Below, piece after piece: positions 43,997 through 52,853 of a DNA stretch of 64,000 nt. Under the pieces are notes generated by a model that was given only the letters and a program-made list of their open reading frames with translations, searched no databases and was not told the DNA's origin. The stretch covers positions 161,940-225,939 of the forward strand of contig DLHF01000046.1 in the NCBI GenBank assembly GCA_002483085.1, written 5' to 3'. Source of the DNA: Ignavibacteria bacterium UBA7675 (GTDB lineage Bacteria; Bacteroidota; Ignavibacteria; Kapaibacteriales; UB7675). Both the position numbers and the translations under genes were made by a program. Positions within the stretch are counted from its first letter, which is position 1. Every line of letters begins with the position of its first letter.

Positions 43997-45322
43997 ATGG
44001 CAACAGCTTTTGCTCTTGTAGACTGTAACAACTTCTATGTATCGTGCCAACGGGTATTCAGCCCTTCGCTGAACGGCAAGCCTGTCGTGGTGCTCTCGAA
44101 CAACGACGGCTGCGTAATCTCGCGATCTGCCGAAGCGAAACAATTGGGCATTGCAATGGGAACACCTTATTTCAGAATCCGGCAGTTTGCCCAAGAGCAC
44201 GGTGTACATGTATTTTCCTCCAATTACGCCTTGTACGCCGATATGTCGCAGCGGATAATGGAAACGCTGGCCGAGCTCGCACCCGACGTAGAAGTGTACT
44301 CCATCGACGAGGCATTTTTGCAGCTCGACAATCTATACGACCGCGAAGGTCGGCCTATTTCTGACCTCAATGAGTACGGGCAGTTCATTCGCAGTCGCAT
44401 CCGGCAGTGGACCGGCATTCCCGTGTCGGTTGGCATAGCCGCTACTAAAACGCTGGCCAAGCTCGCCAACTCTCTTGCCAAAACATCGCAACGCGCCAAC
44501 GGTGTTCTCTATTTGCGCCAGCCTTTTATCGACACAGCACTTACCAAAACACCTGTCGAAGAGGTATGGGGCATTGGCAGGAAACACGCTCGATTCTTGG
44601 CGAAGCACAACATCACAACAGCCTACGAACTGAGCCACGCATCCGACGCACTGATACGCAGGCACATGGGCATCGTGGGTCTACGCACTCTGGCCGAGCT
44701 ACGAGGCACGCCCTGCTATACCCTCGAACCAGCATCGGCTACAAAAAAAGGTATTACGTGTTCGCGGTCGTTTGGCTCGCCTGTCTCCTCGCTTGCAGAC
44801 CTGAAAGAAGCGGTAGCGCTGTATATATCGCGTGCAGCAGAAAAGCTGCGCAGCCAGCAGTCGCATACATCGTTCCTTACGGTGTTCATCCATACCAACC
44901 GCTTTCGCAGCGATCAACCGCAGCACTCCGATTGCTGCCATGTCGCATTGCCTACTCCTACCGACTCCACACCAGTGCTGCTCCGCTATGCCACAGAAAG
45001 TATCGAACGCATATACCGCGAGAACTACGCCTACCAGAAAGCGGGCGTCATGCTCACCGACATTATCCCCTCGACAGCCGTACAAGTGTCGTTGTTCGAG
45101 CCAACCGATACCAAGCAAGCCGATACAGTCTCGGCATTAGTCGACTCTATGAACCGGACAATGGGTGGCGAAACCGTACATTTTGCAGCAGCGGGCAGCA
45201 GGCACCTGCGCCCCTGGTCTATGCGGCGCGACTGGCGTTCGCCCAGCTATACAACCCGCTGGAAAGATATTCCTCTGCTCTCGGAGCCCCGGCAGCCAGG
45301 GGCAAAAACATCTGTTTCCTAA
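43997..45322 (+). CDS. umuC: UmuC, Y-family DNA polymerase V catalytic subunit
   Basis: This 441-residue protein starts MATAFALVDCNNFYVSCQRV. The metal-binding acidic residues are D9 and the D104/E105 pair in YSIDEAFLQ, with GIPVSVGIAATKTLAKLANS and GIGRKHARFLAKH (thumb/HhH) following. The C-terminal stretch WSMRRDWRSPSYTTRWKDIP is typical of UmuC. Together with umuD it forms an intact, autonomous mutagenesis operon. Confidence 0.96.
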   Translation: MATAFALVDCNNFYVSCQRVFSPSLNGKPVVVLSNNDGCVISRSAEAKQLGIAMGTPYFRIRQFAQEHGVHVFSSNYALYADMSQRIMETLAELAPDVEVYSIDEAFLQLDNLYDREGRPISDLNEYGQFIRSRIRQWTGIPVSVGIAATKTLAKLANSLAKTSQRANGVLYLRQPFIDTALTKTPVEEVWGIGRKHARFLAKHNITTAYELSHASDALIRRHMGIVGLRTLAELRGTPCYTLEPASATKKGITCSRSFGSPVSSLADLKEAVALYISRAAEKLRSQQSHTSFLTVFIHTNRFRSDQPQHSDCCHVALPTPTDSTPVLLRYATESIERIYRENYAYQKAGVMLTDIIPSTAVQVSLFEPTDTKQADTVSALVDSMNRTMGGETVHFAAAGSRHLRPWSMRRDWRSPSYTTRWKDIPLLSEPRQPGAKTSVS

Positions 45323-45625
45323 CGCCAGCTCTTTGCCTCTGGAACTCGGATCCTGAGCACCGCGCCTGCCAGATACAGAACGAGACAGGCATCAGCGCCG
45401 AGAGGCTACCTACCAAACGCGATATTTCGGTGGCCTACAGCAGAATGCCGATAGCCTCTTTCTCCTTCACGATTCGTAACCAGCGGGCGTGTTTCCGTGT
45501 CCGACTATGAACTCAAACAAGGAAACTGCCCTGCCGTTTTTGATTTGATGGCATAAAGGGAAAGGCGTATATTCGCCTACAGAGTTGCCCCGACCTTCTA
45601 CCGGCAATATCGGATTCGACAGATC
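45323..45625. other. Intergenic region between umuC and the VWA/OmpA gene
   Basis: About 300 bp with no gene, terminator or clear repeat recognised. It should include the promoter of the gene at 45626. Confidence 0.45.
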
Positions 45626-47680
45626 ATGAAGACATGTTGCATTGTCGTTGTTATCACCCTTCTGACAGCAATGAGCAGTGCTGTATTCTGCTCGGCACAG
45701 ACGGGATATCGCCTTGGGCTACAGGACCTTCCCTCTTCTTACAGAGTGGACTTCAAAGCCGAGACCGATACATCTGCCATAGCATTTGTACAGGATGGAT
45801 ACGACCGTGCCGTAAAGGGATTAGACATCGACGCTTTTACAGTAACACGCCGGGACGGGCGGCGAGGCCGCATTACTCGCGTCATCCCGCTGGACGAAAC
45901 TCCTCTTGTCGATCTGCGGGTTGTATTGGTCATCGACAACAGTAAGTCCATGCTTCCAAGGCTGGACAGGGTACTTGCCGATATGGATTCGCTCATCGCC
46001 CAGCTCGGTAGCGAAGCCGAAATAAGCGTGGTGAGTTTCAGCCCGCAGTCTATTATTCTCAATGGGCAGACACTGAACGTGCGCATCTCGCCCTTTTTGC
46101 GTAACAGAAACAAAGTGCGGCAGATATACACCGATATCATGCGTAATAAAATGACCTACAGTACTTACTTGTACGACGCCGTGTACGCAGCTTCCAGCAT
46201 TCTGCGCGAAAAGCCCACAATGGTGCGCGGGCGCGAGGTAAAAACGTTTGTGATTCTCTTCTCCGACGGCAATGATATTGGCAGCGAGGTATCAGCAGAA
46301 AAAGCGCTCGCCCAGGTGTACACAGGCGGCAGCGCTCCAGTATTTTTTACTGTAGATTATTTCAAAAAGCCCAACTCGTTTCTCCGATCCCTCGCTACAA
46401 AAACCGGTGGAGTGTACTATGCAGCGAAGCAGGATGGCAGGCTACAAAATATTCTTTCTACAGTAGCGCGCGACACCTATTCGCAGGGCTATCGAGTGCT
46501 GTTCGACTGGCATTTCCCACCCACTATTCTCATCACCGAAGCACCTGCGACGGTCGATATGCAAAGTACGAGTATGAACGAAGCCTTCCCGCTTCTCGCT
46601 TATATTTTTTTTGGCGAATCGTCGAGCACACTACCAGAGCGCTACCACTACTTGTCGGCGGATCAAGCGGATAGCTTTGCAACATTGGCCCTTCCGCCAG
46701 AGGCTCTTACCTACTACTACAATGTGCTTAATATCATCGGCAGCCGCATGACGAGTTATCCCAAAGCTACAATTACGCTTACAGGATGCAATGCCAATAT
46801 TGGCGAGGAAGCAAACAACCAGCAGCTTTCGCAAGCCCGCGCCGAAAGCGTAGCTGGCTATCTGCGGTCGGTGTGGAATATCGCACCGGAACGTATGTCG
46901 ATAGAAGCACGTAATCTTCCGGCTTCACCATCGCGCAATAGCGATGAAGCCGCGCGAAGCGAAAACCGCCGGGTAGAAATATCATCAGACTCCTGGGAAG
47001 TCATCAAGCCTGTTATTTTTCGCAAAACTACCACTGTCGTGCGGGCCGATACCAACAACCACAGAGCCAAAGCGCGCATAGAGGCCGACGGTGGCATACG
47101 CGAATCCACATGGCAACTTCGCATAGACAGCACCGTGCTCTGGACCGCAGGCGCTACGCCCGACCTCACAGCACCGGAGCTAGTGCTGAACTGGCCGGAT
47201 ATTCTATCGGAATATATTCCCACAGCCGACGATACGCTGATGCTTGTGATCAAATCGGTGAGCCGCATGGGTGATACGGCAGTAGAAGCACGCCCCATTC
47301 TCCCCCGCATCATTTCCGATACAACAGCCTTGCACCGCGACAGAGATAAGATCAGCCTTATTCTATTCGACTTCAACAAGGCCGATATCAGCCACTACAA
47401 TACAAGAATACTCAGGGAGTTCGTGCTGCCTCGTGTGCACCCCGGAAGCACTGTCATCGTGAAAGGCTATACCGATGATGTTGGCAATTTTGAAACAAAT
47501 ATCAATCTCGCCGAAAGACGAGCCCAAGCAGTGGGCGGAATGATACGCTCTACCACGCCAGCAGGCAAGCTGAGTATGCACGGCGTAGGCGAAATTGCGC
47601 CCCTGTTTTCCAATGATTTACCCGAAGGTCGGCTGTATAACCGCACTGTGGTTATCTATATCGACACTCCTGTGGAATAA
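45626..47680 (+). CDS. Secreted protein with VWA domain and two OmpA-like domains
   Basis: The 684-residue protein begins with a signal peptide (MKTCCIVVVITLLTAMSSAVFCSAQ). A von Willebrand A domain spans about residues 95-300, with the metal-site motif D104-x-S-x-S108 in VLVIDNSKSM. Two OmpA-like segments follow. The first is at about 385-455 (TLTGCNANIGEEANNQQLSQ; SENRRVEIS). The second is at the C-terminus (ILFDFNKADISHYN; VKGYTDDVGNFETNINLAER). Two peptidoglycan-type domains in one chain are unusual. It could link the cell wall to a partner bound by the VWA domain; no partner is evident. Confidence 0.88.
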   Translation: MKTCCIVVVITLLTAMSSAVFCSAQTGYRLGLQDLPSSYRVDFKAETDTSAIAFVQDGYDRAVKGLDIDAFTVTRRDGRRGRITRVIPLDETPLVDLRVVLVIDNSKSMLPRLDRVLADMDSLIAQLGSEAEISVVSFSPQSIILNGQTLNVRISPFLRNRNKVRQIYTDIMRNKMTYSTYLYDAVYAASSILREKPTMVRGREVKTFVILFSDGNDIGSEVSAEKALAQVYTGGSAPVFFTVDYFKKPNSFLRSLATKTGGVYYAAKQDGRLQNILSTVARDTYSQGYRVLFDWHFPPTILITEAPATVDMQSTSMNEAFPLLAYIFFGESSSTLPERYHYLSADQADSFATLALPPEALTYYYNVLNIIGSRMTSYPKATITLTGCNANIGEEANNQQLSQARAESVAGYLRSVWNIAPERMSIEARNLPASPSRNSDEAARSENRRVEISSDSWEVIKPVIFRKTTTVVRADTNNHRAKARIEADGGIRESTWQLRIDSTVLWTAGATPDLTAPELVLNWPDILSEYIPTADDTLMLVIKSVSRMGDTAVEARPILPRIISDTTALHRDRDKISLILFDFNKADISHYNTRILREFVLPRVHPGSTVIVKGYTDDVGNFETNINLAERRAQAVGGMIRSTTPAGKLSMHGVGEIAPLFSNDLPEGRLYNRTVVIYIDTPVE

Positions 47681-47753
47681 AGAGCCTTCCGCAAGAGTGT
47701 CTCCTTCGCTCCGGGTTCCTGTAACGCTTGTTCTCTAAAAGTGTTGTTGCGAT

Positions 47754-48602
47754 ATGCGATATTGTCTTCTTCTACTGCTACTTGCCCACGGTACAATGTT
47801 TGCTTCCGAGGCCGACAACGACTCGACTTCCGAAGGGGTGTCTGTATGGCGCATGGCAGTAGTGGGAGGTGTTTCTACCGGAGCTTTTATCTATGGGCAC
47901 GCGCTACAGTCCAACCTGTGGTGGAAGGGCGAACAAAGCCCTTTTCATGTTGATTGGGAACACGACTGGCACTATGCGCTTGGCGCTGATAAATTCGGAC
48001 ACTTTTTTTTTCCTTACATCATGAGCGATGCCTACAGGCATGCTTTCCGCTGGGCTGGTATGGATACAGTGTCCAGCATGTATCTCGCGTCGGGAATTGC
48101 GCTTACCTACGAAACATATGTAGAGATCAAAGACGGTTTTTCCAAAGAGTGGGGGTTTAGCTGGGGCGATTTTACCGCTGATGCCCTCGGCGCTACATTC
48201 CCCATAGCACAGCACTATATTCCCGCATTGAAACCTTACTCTATAAAAATTAGTTTTCAGCCTTCGGATAAATTCCGAGTAGGGCAGCATGCAGTAATTT
48301 TTGACGACTACGAAAGTACATACCACTGGATAAGTGTAGATGTAGCGGCTCTTTTGCCTTTGAGCTGGCGCGATGTCTACCCGCCGTGGGTCAATATAGG
48401 CATAGGGCACAGTGTGAAAAATTTGGATTTCAAAGGCGGCGGCACCCATGAATTATATCTCGGGTTGGACTGGAACCTCAGGGGTTTGCCCATAGAAGGC
48501 AGCCTGTGGGACGCCCTAGTAGCCGTGCTCCAATACTACCACCTGCCCGCTCCTGCGGTGCGCCTGTACCCGGGTGTGGTGTGGTATGGCCTAAAACTGT
48601 AA
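47754..48602 (+). CDS. DUF2279 exported protein
   Basis: The 282-residue protein has an N-terminal signal (MRYCLLLLLLAHGTMFASEA). It contains the DUF2279 hallmark DKFGHFFFPYIMSDAYRHA, followed by SGIALTYETYVEIKDGFSKEWGFSWGDF and DALGATFP, then a beta-rich C-terminus ending VVWYGLKL with a terminal hydrophobic residue like outer-membrane proteins. It lies 73 bp downstream of the VWA/OmpA gene on the same strand, possibly in the same transcript. Function is uncharacterised. Confidence 0.82.
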   Translation: MRYCLLLLLLAHGTMFASEADNDSTSEGVSVWRMAVVGGVSTGAFIYGHALQSNLWWKGEQSPFHVDWEHDWHYALGADKFGHFFFPYIMSDAYRHAFRWAGMDTVSSMYLASGIALTYETYVEIKDGFSKEWGFSWGDFTADALGATFPIAQHYIPALKPYSIKISFQPSDKFRVGQHAVIFDDYESTYHWISVDVAALLPLSWRDVYPPWVNIGIGHSVKNLDFKGGGTHELYLGLDWNLRGLPIEGSLWDALVAVLQYYHLPAPAVRLYPGVVWYGLKL

Positions 48603-48727
48603 AAAGATGCGCTATTCCTGAAATTTTCGGTTGCGGCATATCGCAGTCAATGCTTTTATTTGCACACATTTTTCTCTCTTTTGATAAGTTAATCAATCTC
48701 TTTCTTTCACTTTTCGGGAGTTAAGAT

Positions 48728-48937
48728 ATGCAGGACATCATGCAGACATATGCGATCGACGAGGAGATCGACATACTGTATGCCCAGCATACGGACGAGG
48801 ACGACGATTACGAGGATGAGGACGAAGAACTCGGCGAGGGCGACTTCGGCTTTGAAGAAGAAGAGCTCGGCGAGGAATACTACGAAGAAGACTTCGATGA
48901 GGATGAAGAAGATGAGGATGAGGACGAAGAAGACTAA
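48728..48937 (+). CDS. Highly acidic small protein
   Basis: A 69-residue protein starting MQDIMQTYAIDEEIDILYAQ, with the remaining residues almost entirely Asp, Glu, Gly and aromatic. It has a clear ribosome binding site (GGGAG) before the ATG and its own terminator 33 bp after the stop, so it is a genuine gene. No family is recognised. Low-complexity acidic tails like this bind basic proteins or cations; any role is speculation. Confidence 0.75.
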   Translation: MQDIMQTYAIDEEIDILYAQHTDEDDDYEDEDEELGEGDFGFEEEELGEEYYEEDFDEDEEDEDEDEED

Positions 48938-48969
48938 CAGCAATCTTCGCAAACTCGTATATCGGCGTT

Positions 48970-48997
48970 GCCCTCCGGAGTCCGGGGGGCTTTTTTT
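48970..48997 (+). terminator. Terminator of the acidic-protein gene
   Basis: A 9-bp stem (GCCCTCCGG / CCGGGGGGC, one G-T wobble) with a 3-base loop and seven T residues. Confidence 0.85.
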
Positions 48998-49066
48998 GGG
49001 GATATGGCTGCGCGGGGCAAGTACATTGCCGAAATTTGAAGAACTTTAATATTTGGAAGAACAACA

Positions 49067-49870
49067 ATGCATTTATCCTCTCTTTTTTCTCATCCGAAGC
49101 CAATGATCGGGGTGGTACATCTATCTCCCCTTCCGGGTAGCCCGCACAACAGCGACACAATGAATCAGATCACGACGCGCGCACTGCTCGATGCGGAAAC
49201 GCTCGCAGCCAACGGCGTTGACGGTCTGATTGTGGAGAACTACGGCGACACACCGTTTCTGCCCGGTCGTGTAGATGCACACACAGTAGCAGCCATGAGC
49301 ATTGCTGTTTACGCAATTCGCAGCCATATACCGGACATACCGATAGGTGTCAATATTCTGCGCAACGACGCCCGTTCTGCCATGGCTGTTGCGGCAGTGA
49401 GCGGAGTGCAGTTTATACGTGTGAATGTCCATACAGGCGCCATGCTCACCGACCAAGGTATTATCGAAGGGCGAGCTGGAGAAACGCTGCGCTACCGCCG
49501 GGAACTCGGATCGGACGTGTATATCTTTGCCGACATTGCTGTAAAGCACGCTGTACCACTCGCTCCTACCGATCTCGCTGGCTCTGCACGCGATACATTC
49601 CACCGAGGCCATGCCGACGCCCTCATCGTAACGGGCGTGGCAACTGGAGCCGGAACATCTACCAGCGACCTGCGCACTGTAAAAGAAGCAGTGCCAGAAG
49701 CTCGCATCTTTGCCGGAAGCGGCGTTACAGCCCACACACTTGCAGAAGTTTTGCAGTACGCCGATGGCGCAATTGTGGGCACAACGCTGAAATACAACGG
49801 AGTTACTTCCAATGCCGTAGATGCCGACAGAGTGCGGGCGTTTATACAGGCGAGAAATAGCGCGATGTAA
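49067..49870 (+). CDS. BtpA/SgcQ-family protein
   Basis: The 267-residue protein matches the BtpA family: PMIGVVHLSPLPGSP near the start, then NGVDGLIVENYGDTPF, IPIGVNILRNDA, FIRVNVHTGAMLTDQGIIEG, and the phosphate-loop-like IVTGVATGAGTS and IFAGSGVTAHTL of a TIM barrel. BtpA influences photosystem I assembly in cyanobacteria, but most members, including SgcQ, are of unknown enzymatic function. No photosynthesis gene is nearby, so a metabolic role is more likely. Confidence 0.9.
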   Translation: MHLSSLFSHPKPMIGVVHLSPLPGSPHNSDTMNQITTRALLDAETLAANGVDGLIVENYGDTPFLPGRVDAHTVAAMSIAVYAIRSHIPDIPIGVNILRNDARSAMAVAAVSGVQFIRVNVHTGAMLTDQGIIEGRAGETLRYRRELGSDVYIFADIAVKHAVPLAPTDLAGSARDTFHRGHADALIVTGVATGAGTSTSDLRTVKEAVPEARIFAGSGVTAHTLAEVLQYADGAIVGTTLKYNGVTSNAVDADRVRAFIQARNSAM

Positions 49871-49932
49871 AAGGCGCATATTCGACTGTAGAAAGAACAA
49901 CGCTCTTATGCCCTGCGGCAGAGCCCAAACAG

Positions 49933-49990
49933 CCACGCGGCGGACGTGCGCGCGGTGCAGCGACCAACAGCGAGGGCAGAGACCGAAGCG
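49933..49990 (+). repeat. Intergenic repeat module B, copy 3
   Basis: Contains CCACGCGGCGG, GCGCGGTGCAGCGAC and GAGGGCAGAGACCGAAGCG, between two convergent genes. Confidence 0.7.
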
Positions 49991-50068
49991 AAACACATCC
50001 GCGCAGAGGCCAGCAGCCACCGGCATGCACCAAGCACGACACAATACTCTCTACCTCGGCGACGAGCC

Positions 50069-50449
50069 TTACAAGTCGTAGGTTGTAAGCTCTACGACAT
50101 ATCCATCGGGATCGCGCAGATACAGTGAATGCGCTATATCATCGTGATTTTCAAAATCAAAATCCGTACCTCGCTCTCGCAGTACTTCGCGCGCATGGGC
50201 AAACATCTGCTTATCGATACGAAAGGCAAAATGCCGCACACCGGACCGACCGGGCGGAGTAAGGGAGCTGCCTAGCTGCTGCACATCGGGAAAAAGCGCA
50301 AGGCATGTATTGCCTGCACACATCATCACAGGAGGGTTCCAATGCTCGTACCGGCGCTCTAATCCGAGCACGGAATGATACCATTCGGCTGAGCGCTTCA
50401 GGTCTGTCACCGTCAGCGCAATATGGTCGAGATGATCTACTCGTATCAT
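50069..50449 (-). CDS. VOC/glyoxalase-family protein
   Basis: The 126-residue protein has the paired beta-alpha-beta-beta-beta layout: MIRVDHLDHIALTVTDLKRS at the start, GVRHFAFRIDK at mid-point, and YLRDPDGYVVELTTYDL at the end. H9, H74 and a C-terminal Glu are candidate metal ligands. The family includes glyoxalase, fosfomycin resistance and dioxygenase proteins; the substrate cannot be assigned here. Confidence 0.9.
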   Translation of the reverse strand: MIRVDHLDHIALTVTDLKRSAEWYHSVLGLERRYEHWNPPVMMCAGNTCLALFPDVQQLGSSLTPPGRSGVRHFAFRIDKQMFAHAREVLRERGTDFDFENHDDIAHSLYLRDPDGYVVELTTYDL

Positions 50450-50606
50450 AGTATTATAGATGTTTTATGGACGATTATAACGGCAGAGCAAACATACAAT
50501 ATTCTCGCCTTGCAGTCCCCCCAGCCCCTTTGCTTTTGCTTCTTCCACCACCGATGTAACTTTCCGGGAAGCTGTGGCAACATACTCGGAAATCGGCAGG
50601 GAAACA

Positions 50607-51161
50607 ATGAGAACAGAAACACAGATACGGCAGGATGAATTTCTCGCGCTCGTGGAACCGCTCTACGAGAGATTGGAACGCTTCTGCCGGGTAATGACAC
50701 GCAACAACGAGGAAGCGCGCGATGTCATAAGCGAGACACTGCTCCAAGCGTACAGCGTGTTTGGCAGCGTAAGAAACCGGCAGGCTTTTCTCAGCTTCCT
50801 GTTCAGCATTGCCAGCCGTGTGCACAAACGCCGGTTCCGGCAGAGCAAATTTCGCGGTACCTACGACGAAAGCAAAGCGCTGATGATGCAAGATACGAGC
50901 CCCTCGCCAGAGGTCGCCGCCGATGTAGCACTGCTGCACGAGGCCATCCGGCAGCTCCCCGAAAAGCAGCGCGAGGCTATTATCCTGTTTGAATTGCTCG
51001 ACCTCCCTTTAGAAGAAGTACGCCGCATACAGGGCAGCTCGCTTTCCGCCGTAAAAGTACGGCTGCTGCGCGCTCGGCAAAGGCTCACAGCAATGCTGCG
51101 CCCGCACTTCGAGACACAGGACCTCCCCTTTTTCTCCTGCAATGTTGCGGAAACACTATGA
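50607..51161 (+). CDS. ECF-type RNA polymerase sigma factor
   Basis: This 184-residue protein starts at ATG 50607 after AGGGAAA; a GTG at 50574 is a weaker alternative. Region 2 includes RFCRVMTRNNEEARDVISETLLQAY and region 4 includes LPEKQREAIILFELLDLPLEEV followed by SLSAVKVRLLRARQRL. Its last 4 bp overlap the start of the next gene (ATGA), the usual arrangement of a sigma factor with its anti-sigma factor. It probably controls the downstream gene and an envelope or T9SS-related regulon. Confidence 0.92.
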   Translation: MRTETQIRQDEFLALVEPLYERLERFCRVMTRNNEEARDVISETLLQAYSVFGSVRNRQAFLSFLFSIASRVHKRRFRQSKFRGTYDESKALMMQDTSPSPEVAADVALLHEAIRQLPEKQREAIILFELLDLPLEEVRRIQGSSLSAVKVRLLRARQRLTAMLRPHFETQDLPFFSCNVAETL

Positions 51162-52588
51162 AAAACTATAAACAACAGCTCGATACACTTTTTAGCAGGG
51201 CGCAACAAGCCTCTGCCGGCACAAGGCTTCTCTCCGAGGGCGACATCCGGAATCTCCTCGCAGAAGGTGCCCCTGCACCAGCAAAAACAACGACAAAAAC
51301 AAAAGGAACACACACAATGATCATAACAACAGCAGCAACAGGGCTCGCAGCGCTTATAACAGCGGGCACACTGCTCTTTACCCATGCTCCGCAGCAGCAA
51401 CAGCCCGCTGTGGTTCCCCCTGCTACACAACAGCAAACAGAGCCCATGCGGCAGCCAAAGCACTACTCAACTCCGGGCATTGCAGGCAAAGAAAAAGCAC
51501 AGGCTGCGCAGCCAACTGCCGGCACGCCTGCCCGCACACAAGCACAAAGTACAGCTCCCGACGAGCGGACAAATACAATCGACCTTCGCGGTGTTCGCAT
51601 GCTCGAACTAACGGATGACGAACTGCTCAAGCTCGGCGTAGAGCACAAGGACGACGCAGTGACAGTGTATCAGCGCCGCAACAGTACCTCGATTAGTCGT
51701 ATGAGTGTTACAGCCAAGGGGACGGCCCTAAACCCCACAGTAGAACAGCCGCCGGTCTTTCCCGTGCTGCATACAAACCATCTCCGCATGATTACAGACG
51801 ACCTTGGCAACCGCCGTGTAGAACAGTATAAGACTGATGAGAACGATGAAACCGATGAAAACAACGGCAAAAACACAACAGAGCAAGACCCCACGCACTT
51901 TGTGTTCTTTACGCCAAACAACAAAGATATGTCGCAGTCTAAAGTGATTGAAGTACGCGGCACCGGTGCGAATCGCACCACAACAGAACGCCTGGCAACA
52001 CAGGAGGAGATTGACGATTTTCTCCAAAGCGAGCAAAAGCACCAAACAGCTCCGCACAAGATTACCAGCCAGAATATACAGGCAGAAAAGTGGATTGCGA
52101 TCTTAGTAAAAAGCGACAAGCCTCAAGATAATACCGGCAAGCACTGGCGTACAAACTACGTGCTGTGGTACGAACCCACGCCGGAAGTGCTGGCGGCTCT
52201 TCCAGAACGCTACCGCAAAGATATTAAGCAAGAGCTTCTGATCGCAGCGGGTGTCAGTGTCAACGCTGCGGCTACAGCTCATCCGCACGAGGGCTTTATC
52301 GGCCTGTGGCAAACAAAGTCCGGTGCTATTACTGCGTCGTCGGTTTACCCAAATCCCGTTGCCAATGGCGCTGTCACCGTGAGCTACACGTTGTCGTCGC
52401 CGCGCACTGTCACCATTACTCTGCGCTCTATTACTGGCGCCATTATTTCCCAACTGGCTTCGCACAGCCAGCAGGCCGGTACATGGACGGAAGAATATAA
52501 AACCGGGAATATTCGCCCCGGCATGTATATCATCAGTATCGAAACCGACAATGGCGAGTACAGCGTACAGCGTTTAATTGCAGAATAG
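51158..52588 (+). CDS. Putative membrane-anchored anti-sigma factor with a T9SS sorting tail
   Basis: The 476-residue protein has a short N-terminal cytoplasmic part (1-52), one membrane segment (about 54-76: MIITTAATGLAALITAGTLL), a Gln/Pro/Thr-rich linker (77-135), a central domain I do not recognise (EERLATQEEIDDFLQ type helices), and a C-terminal T9SS type A sorting domain from VYPNPVANGAVTVSYTLS to YSVQRLIAE. Coupling to the sigma gene suggests an anti-sigma role, but no canonical anti-sigma zinc motif is visible. A sorting tail on a protein with an uncleaved N-terminal anchor is odd. A terminator follows. Confidence 0.82.
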   Translation: MKNYKQQLDTLFSRAQQASAGTRLLSEGDIRNLLAEGAPAPAKTTTKTKGTHTMIITTAATGLAALITAGTLLFTHAPQQQQPAVVPPATQQQTEPMRQPKHYSTPGIAGKEKAQAAQPTAGTPARTQAQSTAPDERTNTIDLRGVRMLELTDDELLKLGVEHKDDAVTVYQRRNSTSISRMSVTAKGTALNPTVEQPPVFPVLHTNHLRMITDDLGNRRVEQYKTDENDETDENNGKNTTEQDPTHFVFFTPNNKDMSQSKVIEVRGTGANRTTTERLATQEEIDDFLQSEQKHQTAPHKITSQNIQAEKWIAILVKSDKPQDNTGKHWRTNYVLWYEPTPEVLAALPERYRKDIKQELLIAAGVSVNAAATAHPHEGFIGLWQTKSGAITASSVYPNPVANGAVTVSYTLSSPRTVTITLRSITGAIISQLASHSQQAGTWTEEYKTGNIRPGMYIISIETDNGEYSVQRLIAE

Positions 52589-52616
52589 GCAGAGCTGCAT
52601 ATCCATTACTACGGCG

Positions 52617-52644
52617 AGGCGCCCTCTACAGGGGCGCCTTTTTT
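52617..52644 (+). terminator. Terminator of the sigma/anti-sigma operon
   Basis: An AGGCGCCC / GGGCGCCT stem with a 6-7 base loop and a run of six T residues, 29 bp after the stop codon. Confidence 0.85.
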
Positions 52645-52853
52645 GTTCTCTCCCACTTCTTTAAAATGCCTACAGCACACCACTCGTTATTAGCTCTATA
52701 CGCCTACTATCACCGCAGCTCTATGTCAACATTTCCGAAGCTACAACCCCTACATCTATTAATGCCTTTTTTGTTTTTGAGCAGTAGTTCCCTTAAACTG
52801 CGTGTTCTGCATCTCCGCAGAGCAACAGAAACATGTACAAGTACAGGTAAACT

